Shown one piece after another: positions 32,300-43,098 of a stretch of DNA of 64,000 nt (the stretch's first letter is position 1; each line of letters begins with the position of its first letter). The stretch is taken from positions 682,001-746,000 of the forward strand of contig CP021224.1 in the NCBI GenBank assembly GCA_003999685.1, given 5' to 3'. The notes beneath the pieces are model-generated. The model did not search any database and was not told where the DNA came from. It saw only the letters and a program-made list of their open reading frames with translations. This stretch comes from Taiwanofungus camphoratus (Eukaryota > Basidiomycota > Agaricomycetes > Polyporales > Taiwanofungaceae). The position numbers and the translations under genes are program-made.

Positions 32300-34874
32300 T
32301 CAAGGTCGATATGAGAAGGGCGCGCCGAAAGGAGGAACGGGGTAAGGAGGGATTCCGTGCCGATATTCCGGAGAAGTCATATAAGGTGGACTGGGGGAGA
32401 TCATAATAGGAGGCAGGTGGTCGTAATGCTGCGGCACGAACCCTGCCTGAGGATTTGGCCTTGGAGGTGGACACGGTCTAGGACCGGCATAGACAGGTCG
32501 CATGATAGGGTGCAGAGGCGTCTGGTACCAATCATTTCGAGGTATAAAAGGTAAAGGTTTGGCAGGTAGCCCAATTGGATACCCAGCGCCATATATGGGA
32601 GGGTGGGGAGCGCTTTGGAATGCGGTCGGAGCGCGGAACGGAGCGCTTTGGAGAGGAGTGCGATTGGCAGAAAAATCAGGAGACTGGGGACTACAGATGA
32701 TGTTTTGTGTTATTGAGAGCGATTCAGGATGTGTAAATTACTCACTTGTTGGATGAACCGTGTGTGGCATTCGAGTGATGCATTCCAGGGAACGCAGGCT
32801 GAGTTCCGTTCGCGCTAGGCGAGGAATTCGAACTTTCTAACAGTGCCTCCAGAGCGAGCGTCGAAGCTGGTGTATCGTGTGGTACATTCGTTTGCAGTAT
32901 GGGCCCCTGCCGCCCACGGCAAGACTTTCGTCTGTCTAGTGCCATGGGTGTGTGAATATACTGACGAGAACCACCCATTGGTCCTGCATTACACGGTGAA
33001 TAAAGGATATCCTGCGTCCGCTTCTGTGAGTAGTTCGGGTGACCTGTAGGTAAAGGGGCCAGTGGCATTCGGGGAAGTGGATGGGGACTAGGAACATTCT
33101 CTAAGAACTCAGGTGGGGAGGCTGAGACCTGAAGACCGAGATTGACGGGTGTGTCCATACAACGGGCAGAAGTTTCCGCTGAATGATGTGCAAAAGCGAG
33201 TCGGTGTTCCGTGCCCCTCGACTTGTCAGACTCGGAGGCCGGTCCTGCATCCGGGGACTTCGCGTTGGGAACTTTGACCGTGTTTCGGTCGCGCATCAAT
33301 GTATAAAGCGTCGCGAGAGCTACGGTAGCACTATTTCTGTGTTCCAGCAGCTCGCCCATAATCCCTTCCTGCTTTCGCAGAACCTCCAGCATTTGATCAT
33401 GTTCCCAAATTAGCTGGGAATGTGCACTCTGCAGGTTATCAAAGCGGGATACCAGTTTGAGGGCATGTACACACTCCACATCTAGTTCCACAAGATGATC
33501 CTGTAGAAGAGGTCCCACGGCGTCACAACTTGAACTCATAAGGGACACTCCTTCCGTTTCTTGGGAACCATAGACAGCGAGATCTTCAAGCACATATCTG
33601 TTAAACCGCAAGGATTGCACCACATCTCGTTGAGCATTTTCACCGAAGGTAAAGCTAGTCTCGGAAGGCCCATATTCAAGATACTCGGTATAAGAAGCAG
33701 TCGACTCTTGTTCGTAGGGAACGCAGCATTCTAACTCATACGCTTGAGATTCTGCGAGTCGTCGACCAAGGTACCGAGTTAGCCTCCAGAGAATCAGTAG
33801 ACCAGTCAGAAGCCTCAGCACGGAGTCCCGATAGCGAATACCAGCTTTGATCCTGTACGCCAAAAACTTAGCTGATTCTTGTTTACCCACCAAATTACAC
33901 TGTTCAAGCCGGTCACTATATTCTGAGATTACTTTGGCCTGCAGAGCTTGAAGATCGGTCATACGGAGTACTTGAGTATGTAATTCTCTGCTCAAATTCT
34001 CCCGTGCGTGGTATTGGTGTTGGACCTGTTCAAATCCAGCTGATGTAAGAGATAACAGAGACCTCGAGGCAGCCAAATTTTTCGTGTTGTGACCAAGATG
34101 CACAGCTAGACGACGCGAGTGTTGCCATACGATAAATAAACAAAACAGAAGAGACACTATGGTGCGTCTACGTTGTTTCTCCACAGCTTTGATCTTATTT
34201 CTTGTTACTCCTTCTTCCTCGATGTACTGTGAAGCGGCGGCTAGTCGCCTGCGCAGCTGAACCACTTCCGTATGCATTGCAACATGTCTGATTTGCGCTC
34301 GGGTAAGCTGGACCTCCAAGTGAGCATTGTAATTTTCTTGTTCTTTGACTGCCGCATTGAGGCGTTCCACACAGCTTTTGAGCCAGTCAATGTCGGTGAT
34401 CCTGACATAAGCCAAATCGTCCCCCAAATCTATATAGGTTCCGCCTATTGAAAGAGTATCAATGTCCTTGAGCCATAGACAGTCGGCTTGAGGCCCCGCC
34501 TGTCAGTCGGTTGTTGAATCGATTTCACATACAAGAGCAGGAAGACAAACAAAAGCACCTTCAAATAAGAACGTAATGCCAAACGCCATAAGCTGAAATC
34601 TGGAACTTGACACAGGCCGAGCGTTGCCAAACAATATGAGCATCCACGACACAGGCAAAGGCATATTTCAATGACAAGACAACGACAACTATTCAGCACC
34701 CTAGATTCCGGTAAAGGATGTCCCTAGAAAACATTAGATGGTGTGAAAAGCGACTTCCAAACTCAGGACCTGCCATCGCGCCGGGTCGCGTACCTCGGAT
34801 AGCTCCTCTGAGATGCAGATCGTGACCATGCAGACGACAAAGAGGGCATGAAGAAAAACATGAGTCAGAAACAT
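32300..34874 (-). CDS. Predicted membrane/coiled-coil protein with proline-rich tail, unknown function
   Basis: Four exons in my model. Exon 1 starts at 34874 with MFLTHVFLHALFVVCMVTIC, a signal-anchor or first span. Exon 2 has a Cys-rich stretch (CLCLCRGCSYC) and the span VLLFVFLL, and ends at a GTATGTG donor. The long third exon opens ITDIDWLKSCVERLNAAVKE and is a coiled coil broken by two hydrophobic segments, IVSLLFCLFIVW and LLTGLLILW. It then turns Ser/Pro-rich. The last exon is a Pro/Tyr-rich tail (YAGPRPCPPPRPNPQ). The large frame has no ATG near its open end, which is why an upstream exon is required. I know no family with this layout. The exon 2-3 junction is the least certain part. 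Confidence 0.65.
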
Positions 34875-35365
34875 GAACCTATTGTGTCTCGGAGTGACTA
34901 GCGATGTGAATCTTTAAAGTGATCCTGGGTATGTCAAGAGAGCGAAACTTCAACTGTAGTCGACTTCCTTATCCGGCGTTTCCGCCGCGGCTAAACGTTC
35001 AACATCGGTTTGGATGCAGCACATGAACGCTTCAGCATCCGAATATCTCTTCAGTTAATTCACAGGTTTCGTACATATCTCACATTGCCCAATTGTACCG
35101 AGGTGAAATGATTTTTTTCTCCGCGGAGCACAGGTGATTTACTGTGATCGGTCCACCAGGCTACAAAGAGTCTTCGTTAGCGTTTTGTGATATTATCAAC
35201 CTTCCTGCCATGCATCAGCCTGTCCTACCTCAGTGGGATAGCATTTGAGCGCCTCGTCGCTCGAGGGCGATCTTTGAATTTAGGGTAATCTTGCCAACAG
35301 TCTATAACGGCACACTCCAAAGTGTGTGAAACATTTCCACGACACTATTGCTGTGCTTTGATTTT
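34875..35365. other. Intergenic stretch upstream of the coiled-coil gene
   Basis: No gene or repeat is visible; this should contain the promoter of the minus-strand gene. Confidence 0.35.
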
Positions 35366-35895
35366 AGGGTTACCGACAGGTTTCGAGGCGATTTTGGAGT
35401 GGTTTTGATTTTTTTTTCGACCACTCCGAGAAGGCCGAAACCTGTTTCAATCAGCCCCATAAGTTGCGGCAACGTGCCACGCGTTCACCTCGAGTCGTTC
35501 GTGGAGCGGCGGCACTGTCCTCATCGTCGACAAGGAACAAACTGATTACATGTACGTTATATGGTCTCGGAAAATACAGTACAGCCGGATTCCTTGATTC
35601 TGACTACCAGTAGATTTCAATGCAAATGTCTCATCATCGTCACGAACGATGATAAAAAGAGCATGGATAACAGTGAGCAGACCCTCACTGTCGTCGACGG
35701 CTGAGCGAGCATTATGACCGCATTGGGAGGATAATTTAATCAGAGTCGCATACCTGCCGGAGCAAGGCTGTTGACCGTTTCCAGCGTCGAAAGCCACTCG
35801 GGCTTCTCGGAGAGGTATAAAACAGAATCAAGAACAGCTCAAAAACGGCCTCGAAAATGCCTCGAAAATGATCCCACGGATAACCCTATCAGCGG
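35366..35895. repeat. Degenerate inverted-repeat element
   Basis: The left end (TAGGGTTACCGACAGGTTTC, continuing to CCACTCCGAGAAGGCC at about 35443) resembles the reverse complement of the right end (CGGGCTTCTCGGAGAGG at about 35799 to GATAACCCTA near 35891). The two arms are about 75-95 bases long and clearly diverged. The interior of about 350 bases has no supported gene. This fits an old TIR element of MITE type, family unknown. Confidence 0.4.
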
Positions 35896-37622
35896 ACACG
35901 CATTCATTTACCACTCAACTTTGGAAGTCCTAGATGTATGTCACTGTTGGTGCAGTATTAATTCTCGTGAGACATTTGAACTGCGCGCTCTTCGCTTCGT
36001 TGCAATTGATCAAGAAGTGTCGTGAGGAAGTATAGGATCAGTGCCCGGATCCATTTGATTTGCACAGCGGTAGACCTTGAAGAGCAATAGATGAGGCCGA
36101 ATCAATGTCTTGTCTTGATGACATCTACATCTCATACCGCTTGACCTAGATGTTCCAGCGCGGACGTCCGTCCAATCTACTCCGAGTCATGGCTGACTGC
36201 CGAATAGAGGGAAAACAAGACGGGTCTCTTTATGGGCGCTGTTTGTGTAAGACAGCAGCAAAATATGAACCCACGGTGCTGGCCGAAGCAACGTTGAGCT
36301 CAGGCTGATTCCTGGACAGGATGGAAATTCAAAACCAGGATGTCCCCATGTGACGGATACGTCTTGAAATGTCTGCATTACCTCTGATAGCTCTCCCATA
36401 GTTTCCTTATCTCTCTGGCCTTTGAGCGAGAGAGGGATTGTTTCTTGAGTTAGACGTGTAGGCGGGGACCTTCTGGGCAGCCACGGATCTTCTTAAAGCC
36501 GACATTTTGGCCAGAGGGCCATAGGACGCAGGCACAACTCCCAAGGCAGCGAATGTCGAGCGTGAGATTATGACGGTAACATGTTCAAGAACGTACTGTA
36601 CACAAGATCGTCTGACAAAACTTTGCATTCTGCGTGGCAGGCGCCGAGCAGGAGACAGCGCCTGGATATCCACCTCGTAAGCCTGGACAAAGCGTGATCA
36701 AATACGCTTGTTACTCGGTGTCTTTATTAACGAAAGTTGTACCGGGTTGTCCTTTCAACCTCGCTCGACCTGCGACGACAAACCAGGAGAAGCAAGTTTA
36801 TTTCTCTGCCTAAATGAATACCCACCCAACGGAGAAAGACACCCTTCCGTATATCTACTATACTTATAATCCTCCCAACCGAACCCGTTTCCGTCCAACA
36901 CCTTCAGAAAGTTACCCTGGCGTGATATAGATCAGTGGCGCATTTTGATGCTCACTATTTGTACATACCGGGAAACACCGCGTCTTAGCACTAGTTTGCT
37001 TGTGGTGGTAAATGCTGATTTCACCATCATCATCAACCTTGCGAGACCTTTATACAGCTTGGAGATTACATAGCACAGTGATTCATCAAGAGAAGTTGCG
37101 GAACCAGAAATAGACTCAAGTGCAACCGTTGAGCTAGAGGTGGGAGACAGCGGGAGCGACAATCATGACCGAATGATTTTGGGGAAATGTGATGTTGAGT
37201 GGTCGAGACATCGGTTCCACAACATGAACTGTTTCAGACAAAGTAACATTAGTAATGCTGACCTGTGACAGTGCGTCCTTGCAATAGGTGGCCCTGGAAG
37301 ATGACTGGTACCCGGCTGGGGAAACACTCTTCTCACTTCCCCATACGTTGAATTGCCTTCTGCCGCTGCCCTTCAATTGACCACCTCGAAGCATATAGAG
37401 ATCCAGTATAAGCGCAACTGGGTAATCTATCAGTGATCATCGACACTCATATCATGGAAAAACATCAATGCAGAGCGTTAAAAATGGAGCTCTACGGTCT
37501 ATGGAACAACAGTACGACATGCTCGCGATGGATTCTGGGCCCACAACCTTAGGCCCTCTACCACCACCACACTGGTTTACAGCATGATGATGCTCTATGA
37601 GTATGACCATGTCATACGGTGA
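35896..37622. other. Intergenic stretch with uncertain minus-strand frames
   Basis: Four minus-strand frames of 70-88 codons follow one another (37394-37134, 37162-36932, 36673-36407, 36399-36187). They could be exons of one small gene, for example with an intron starting GTCAGC near 37262, but no domain or consistent splice chain emerged. I leave them unassigned. Confidence 0.3.
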
Positions 37623-39652
37623 TCAACATCTTCCCAACAGCTTTCCCTTTAGCAAGAAATGCCTCGAGAGCAATAGAAAGAAAACACCGGCTATTACAGT
37701 GCTGCCTGGTATAAACAAGTCAGTCTCCGTACATAAACTGAGCACATATACACCCAAGTCACATCTTACCTGCGTAGTATCCAACTGGTTTGTAATCACC
37801 CGTCGCATCGTAAATGGCACCCGATATTGGCGGTCCTGCGAGAGCGCCAAGTGCCAGAACGGTGAACGACATACCGACCCGCGTGCCAACGTCGTGTCTT
37901 TCGCCCATGAAAACAATAGGAGACGCAACGAGTGAAGCGTACACCCCAGATGACATTCTGGAGGAACAACAATCAATGGGCACAGCAGCACATACATATG
38001 CGGAACTTACCCATATAATATAGCAATTACGACATATGGGCCAGTCGACTTTGCGAATGGCCACGCATACGTCATGATGCCCGCGACGAAAGTCGCAGGT
38101 GTCACTACATTGAGCGGCCCTAGTACGATGGGAGCCCTTGTTGGCTGCACGCATGCCGGACACTAATCCAATAAGGCTTACCGATGCGATCTGATATCAG
38201 TCCTCCTGCAACTCGACCGAACATTGACCCAACGTTAGCGATTGGGAGCAGATAGAACGAGAGATTGGCTGGTACGCCAGTAGCAGCCGCGCTGACATCA
38301 ATATAAGTCAAGACCTACGACAGACGTGATTTTCTTAAAAGATCTCGGCGAGACAATACGTCAGCTCACTGTGTAGAGACCTAGAAAATTGATGAATGAC
38401 GAAGCAGTATATGCTGAATAAGACGGATTTTTGAATGCCCTAAGATTTATGAAGGGCCCTCTCGGTTTCGGCGGCAAGCGTCTGTCTGTAGTCTTATGTT
38501 CATATCAGGTCCCGACAGAGACAAGAAAAAAAGATTTAACATACAATGTTGCAGATGCCCAATAGAAAAATCAGAAGAAAACCTAGGATGCGCATAGTCC
38601 ACTGAAACCTAGAACAGAATATATAAGGTGCCAAATTTTGATACATGCATGAGACTGGGGCAAGAGGAGTCGTCACGGACCCTACTTCTGGGATTAGATT
38701 GCGAACAGCTATGGGAAACAGCGTCCCGCCCAGACTGGAGCCCGTCGCGGTGAGACCGTATGCAATTCCCAGCCTTTTCTGGAACCAATGCGGAAGGATA
38801 CCCATCATAGGCCCGAAAATAGCCCCGCATGCAAACTGTAAGCCTGGACCTTTAGACGTGTTTCGAAATGTTATCCAGTATCGGAGCCTTACACCAACAG
38901 CGATGCCTTGACAGAGAACGAGTTGCCAATATTCCTTACATTGCGCGACAAGGAACGCAGCGGTGACAAGCACGGAAGAAGCAATAAATAATGGAAGCTT
39001 GAAGTAACCCATGTCGAAAAGTCTGCCAAAGACAAGACCTGGTATAAAGACGAGTGCATACTTTCGGAGTACGGTCAGGTCCTGATATAATATACATTTC
39101 AAATTATACTAACCTGAACCGAGCCGATCCACGCTCTGGAACGAAGATTAAAAAAATGAGTTAAGTACATGTGTATAGGAGGTGAAAAATGACATGCACA
39201 TGGTCGATGGAGGCGTATCAGGAAGCATGGTCTCCTCGTAATATGCTTGGAAGACCTGTTAAATCACATCACTTTGAACAGGAGTATGAACTCTGCTAGC
39301 GGCAATCGCTTACACCCCAAGCATTTACAAAACCGAATGTGGCGCATATTCCACAACCGACCTTAACACTGAGGTCAATTCTGAGACGTCGTGTTAATCA
39401 AACATGGTCACTCACCCCAAGAGCAACAAGCCAAGCTCGAAATCCACCATCAGGGAATGTCATGGGCGGCTCACCGGGTAAATCACCCTTTTCGACGTCG
39501 AGTTCCTTCTCCTTCTTTGATATCGCGTCTGATAATCCATTAGTATGTGCAAGGTCTTCGCCCGAGCCGCGCAATGTATCCTTATCGGTTGAACCCGCTC
39601 GCGTAGGTACTTCAGATTCTTCCACAGGGGATACAGCTGTTTGATCGTCCAT
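37623..39652 (-). CDS. MFS transporter, monocarboxylate-permease type
   Basis: About ten exons encode a 12-span major facilitator. A 60-residue acidic/Ser-rich N terminus ends at FPDGGFRAWLVALG, the PDGG motif typical of fungal monocarboxylate-like permeases (Mch family). Then in order: YALVFIPGLVFGRLFDMG, YFKLPLFIASSVLVTAAFLV, FGPMMGILPHWFQKRLGIAY with GLTATGSSLGGTLFPIA, the domain linker with RLPPKPRGPFINLRAFKNP, YTASSFINFLGLYT, LLPIANVGSMFGRVAGGLIS with DRIG, MSSGVYASLVASPIVFMGE, VLALGALAGPPISGAIYDAT, and the last span GSTVIAGVFFLLLSRHFLL. No frame break was found. The substrate cannot be told from sequence; yeast Mch proteins do not transport the classical monocarboxylates. Confidence 0.9.
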
Positions 39653-40395
39653 GTCTAGTGAAAGCTACTTCAAGCGTTTGCACTGGTAGTCTAGTACAGG
39701 AACATGAATCTGACGCAGTGAGAAAACAAGGTCAGTAGTGAAATTGAAAGCTTTATATACTCACCTACACGGCTAGCTGGACGATCGCCGCCTGTCGTAA
39801 CTTGTCGTGAAAGCCGTGAGGAGGGGAAAGAAGGGAAATGGTGGAAAGAAGACAAGTGGCCTGACCTCCTGCCGCTCGTTCTTCCATCATATAGCTGGTG
39901 ATTCAACATATGTGGAACGGCAAATACGACGGCAAGCTGATCAAATATTCAATAGATCTACGTCGGTGTCCGAGGACTCGAAGTCTAGAACCATCACTCC
40001 GACGGTTTGCGGTGTCCCGTGTGGTCACGTGGGTCCTATTATCTCGTCTATCGCATCACAGCGTGACAGAAAGCGTGACATTTGGCAGAGAAAGACACGA
40101 AAAAGTTAATGCACTTCGCAAATTGACATATCTTCAAAATCTGTCAGCACAGTTTTGTTATAAATGTGTTTTTAAACAAAAATGGGCTAGCGGATTTTTT
40201 TGTTCTCTTCCATGTAAAAGTGCCATTAGATTTTTCAACTTTGGACCTCACAGAACTATGCATCCCGATATGGAAGGTGCAATGGAACTAACCAATAGGA
40301 GTTCACAGAGTAACGATAGTCACAGCTGGTCATAGACCACGTGATGTGGTAGAATCTGAACGAAACCTACCTTATGAAGTTCGGCGAGAACACGC
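39653..40395. other. Intergenic stretch, MFS promoter side
   Basis: No gene seen. Two copies of GCGTGACA lie close together at about 40060-40080; their significance is unclear. Confidence 0.35.
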
Positions 40396-40533
40396 ATGTA
40401 GAGTCGGCTCCCTCAGTCGGCACTTAGGATCTCAATCAATAAAATTCTCGGTATTTGTGAAAGCCATCAAAAAAGATGAGCTTTTGACCAATCAGAAGCA
40501 ACTGCCGACTGAGTCAGAGTTCCGACTCCACAT
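40396..40533. mobile_element. Small MITE with ATGT(A/G)GAGTCGG termini
   Basis: The left end ATGTAGAGTCGGCTC followed by CTCAGTCGGCA matches the reverse complement of the right end (ATGTGGAGTCGGAACTC, then ACTCAGTCGGCAGTT). The inner block AAAGCCATCAAAAAAGATGA and GAGCTTTTGACCAATCAGA also occurs, on the opposite strand, at about 322-373. No coding capacity. Superfamily unknown. Confidence 0.55.
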
Positions 40534-41184
40534 AGTATGTTTCTCATTGGAAATCAAGGCAACAGCTAATTGTAAAGATTGGGTCGTTAACTGAGTTCAA
40601 CAGTAACGTTGGGACTTGCAACTAGTAACGTAAAGAGATATTTTATGAGCAATGTTTCCCACCTACGACCCGGTGATATTACATGTACATGAACACAAGT
40701 AGTGCCCGGGGCCCTAAGAAGAATCGAGCGCAAAATCAAAGAAGACAACCTAAGTTGTGTAATTACGTACTCTGTACATGAGCTCGACCTTGCCGCAACC
40801 GCAGGACGCATAGATATCTATAGGGTACCGGGAGGACAATGGAAAAACCATTGGAATTTAGCGCTGCCTATTACAAGGCCTCGATAATCTTAAATCACAC
40901 AATACCCCCTACAGGATCATCGGGACTGGCGTTACGGGAATACCATAGGAGAGATTTCAGAACTATAAACTTCGTTGTCACCCCTTTGATACGCAGGCTT
41001 CCTAAACGTATCCGCGAACATGAAAGCAAGACGCTGAGGCGAACACCATGCCGTCACATCATGGTGGCTATAGACTGGATTGCTGCACGAAAAGTAATCA
41101 CCGATGCTCCGAACGGTACGTCGTAAGTAGATTTGAAGATCAACATGTGGCTGGTCGTACGTGGTGCAGATCTGACGCGGGAGA
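40534..41184. other. Intergenic stretch, nothing recognised
   Basis: A plus-strand frame at 40839-41126 shows no domain. Probably the 3' side of the minus-strand F-box gene. Confidence 0.35.
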
Positions 41185-42744
41185 CTATGCGCCGTCTTGA
41201 CCGTGAACAGTGACCTTCTCAGCGATATCGTTCAACTGTGCGATCAGCGAATGAGCGTATGTGGTTGGTGAAGTAAGAGTGATTTCGAAAGAGCCCAAAC
41301 GTGCGCCTCGACATGTGCGTGTTCCGAGCGAGGCAACGATCTGCTCGAGAAGGTAATCCGTGGCTCCATCCAGTCCAGAAAGGATGAGTGATTTGAGATT
41401 GGGACATACAACACTTGCAGTCTGCATGCCTCCTGATGGTGCTGCTACCACCTGCCCCAAGGCACGGAGCAGATTGAGGGGAGAACCATATCGAACGTCG
41501 ACTACCATAGACACCAAGCTGGGCATCAGGGTGAAGATATGTAACCATTCTTCTTCAGCCGCCCCATACGCCCTGTTCTGGATGGTCAATTCTCGCAAGG
41601 CAGGAAATGTGATCTCTTCAAGGATGAGGCCAGCTTCGCCTCCAACTCCGGCTTCGACCTCGTTCCAGCTCTGCTCCACTGCGAACGCGAGAAATTCTGA
41701 GACCATAGAGACCCTGTACCCGGTGATGTTATGTGACATGTGCAGCAAGGCACTCTCGACTCCCGAAGCAATTTGGCCTAGTGATGGACAGTTCTGCGCG
41801 ATCTTGATTGGGAAACGACATGGTCCGTGAAGCCGGATATCGATTTTGGCAGTGGTTGGAAATGACAACTGTGTCATCAAATGCAGTGCATCGTCACGGC
41901 CACATGACAGAGTCAGTTCAGTCAAATGAGGGAGGTCGATGATGGTCAGCTGGTCAGAAAGACTACCTTGAGCCATAGATCCTAGTAGACCCAGGTTTAA
42001 GAACTCTAGCTTTGGACAGTTCCGCAATGTCCACAATAGGTCCTCGATAGAAGGTATCGACTGGTGGAGAAGTGCCAACTTCGTCAAGTTCTTGTACGGC
42101 AACCAAGGCGCTGCTATGCCTGTAATGGAAATTTCCCGCAACGACGGCATCTGTCCATTGAAGACATGGCCTCTTACAACTGGAGGCGACGTCAAAGCCT
42201 CAAGATACAAGGTCTGTAGGACAGGGGCTGGAGAACTGATATGAGCCAGTACAGCCGTCATTTCTAGGGGCTGAAGGTGGCTTGCGTGGAACGTCACGAA
42301 ACGGTGAGCATGAACAGATAGGGCCTGCACGGTACGGAGCAAGCCCTCAGCATTGTGTCGACCCGATCTCCCCACGATTGTGATATGAAGGAGAGAATCC
42401 TTCGATCTCTTGAGAAACTCTCGTATCATCGCTGTGCTGGAGTCTTCGTCGACTATGATGAACGTCCATAATTGTGGGGATGCAAGTGCGAAGCTTCGCC
42501 AGTACCGGCAGACGTGCGAAATCGCAAGCCAACTGGTGTCATCCCGGAGAGATTCGTTCTCAATCAAGCGTGCACTTGCAGCGAGCAGAAGGAAGATCTC
42601 GTGTAATACATCGTCTGGGACCAGCGAAACCGGAGCAAAGGAAATTGTGCTTCCACTGCGACCGTGTGTGTGAGCGGGGGTGGTCATGATGAGTCGGCCA
42701 GCAAGCTTCCAATTAGGTGAGTACTCATGTAGGGCTCTGTCCAA
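41185..42744 (-). CDS. F-box-like/leucine-rich protein, single exon
   Basis: Up to 519 residues without interruption. The F-box reads VSLVPDDVLHEIFLLLAASA, then WLAISHVCRYWRSFALASP and QLWTFII, followed by irregular leucine-rich units such as IEDLLWTLRNCPKLEFLNLG. Met at 42687 (MTTPAHTHGRSGS) is an alternative start that would leave a shorter, more typical N terminus. It is a paralogue of the genes at 21829-23331 and 56615-58042; the substrate is unknown. Confidence 0.85.
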   Translation of the reverse strand: MDRALHEYSPNWKLAGRLIMTTPAHTHGRSGSTISFAPVSLVPDDVLHEIFLLLAASARLIENESLRDDTSWLAISHVCRYWRSFALASPQLWTFIIVDEDSSTAMIREFLKRSKDSLLHITIVGRSGRHNAEGLLRTVQALSVHAHRFVTFHASHLQPLEMTAVLAHISSPAPVLQTLYLEALTSPPVVRGHVFNGQMPSLREISITGIAAPWLPYKNLTKLALLHQSIPSIEDLLWTLRNCPKLEFLNLGLLGSMAQGSLSDQLTIIDLPHLTELTLSCGRDDALHLMTQLSFPTTAKIDIRLHGPCRFPIKIAQNCPSLGQIASGVESALLHMSHNITGYRVSMVSEFLAFAVEQSWNEVEAGVGGEAGLILEEITFPALRELTIQNRAYGAAEEEWLHIFTLMPSLVSMVVDVRYGSPLNLLRALGQVVAAPSGGMQTASVVCPNLKSLILSGLDGATDYLLEQIVASLGTRTCRGARLGSFEITLTSPTTYAHSLIAQLNDIAEKVTVHGQDGA

Positions 42745-43098
42745 GCTCGAAAGAATCCATACATGAAATTCTCTGACTGAGAAGAGGTCAGCGACGTTGG
42801 TTCGTTTATATCCTTGGGCTATGAATGCGCCAGCGATTCTGTGATACGTCTGGCCAAAGTCAGAATTGCATTACATGCTTGAACGTTGCCAGTGCCTCGC
42901 TATTTTGAAGCTGGCTTATGTAGCGGTCCGGCAGACAGCCATCGGCTCGATGCCGAGTCGTGTGCGAGTCGTGTGATAGCAGAACGCATTCAGAACGCGT
43001 GGCAGTCTTGCATTTCACTTGATTGCGAATTCCAAGTTTCAAGTTTTGAGATTCGAGATCAAGCATAAGTATCATAGAAGCCTGCTAGGTGCAGTTTG
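42745..43098. other. Intergenic stretch, nothing recognised
   Basis: Lies between the F-box start and the protease 3' end, both on the minus strand. It should hold the F-box promoter. Confidence 0.35.

Noticed and set aside
34427-34445. Treating the large coiled-coil frame as starting at 34427
   Set aside because: That codon is TTG, not ATG, and the first true Met is about 50 residues in; an upstream exon with a GTATGTG donor fits better.
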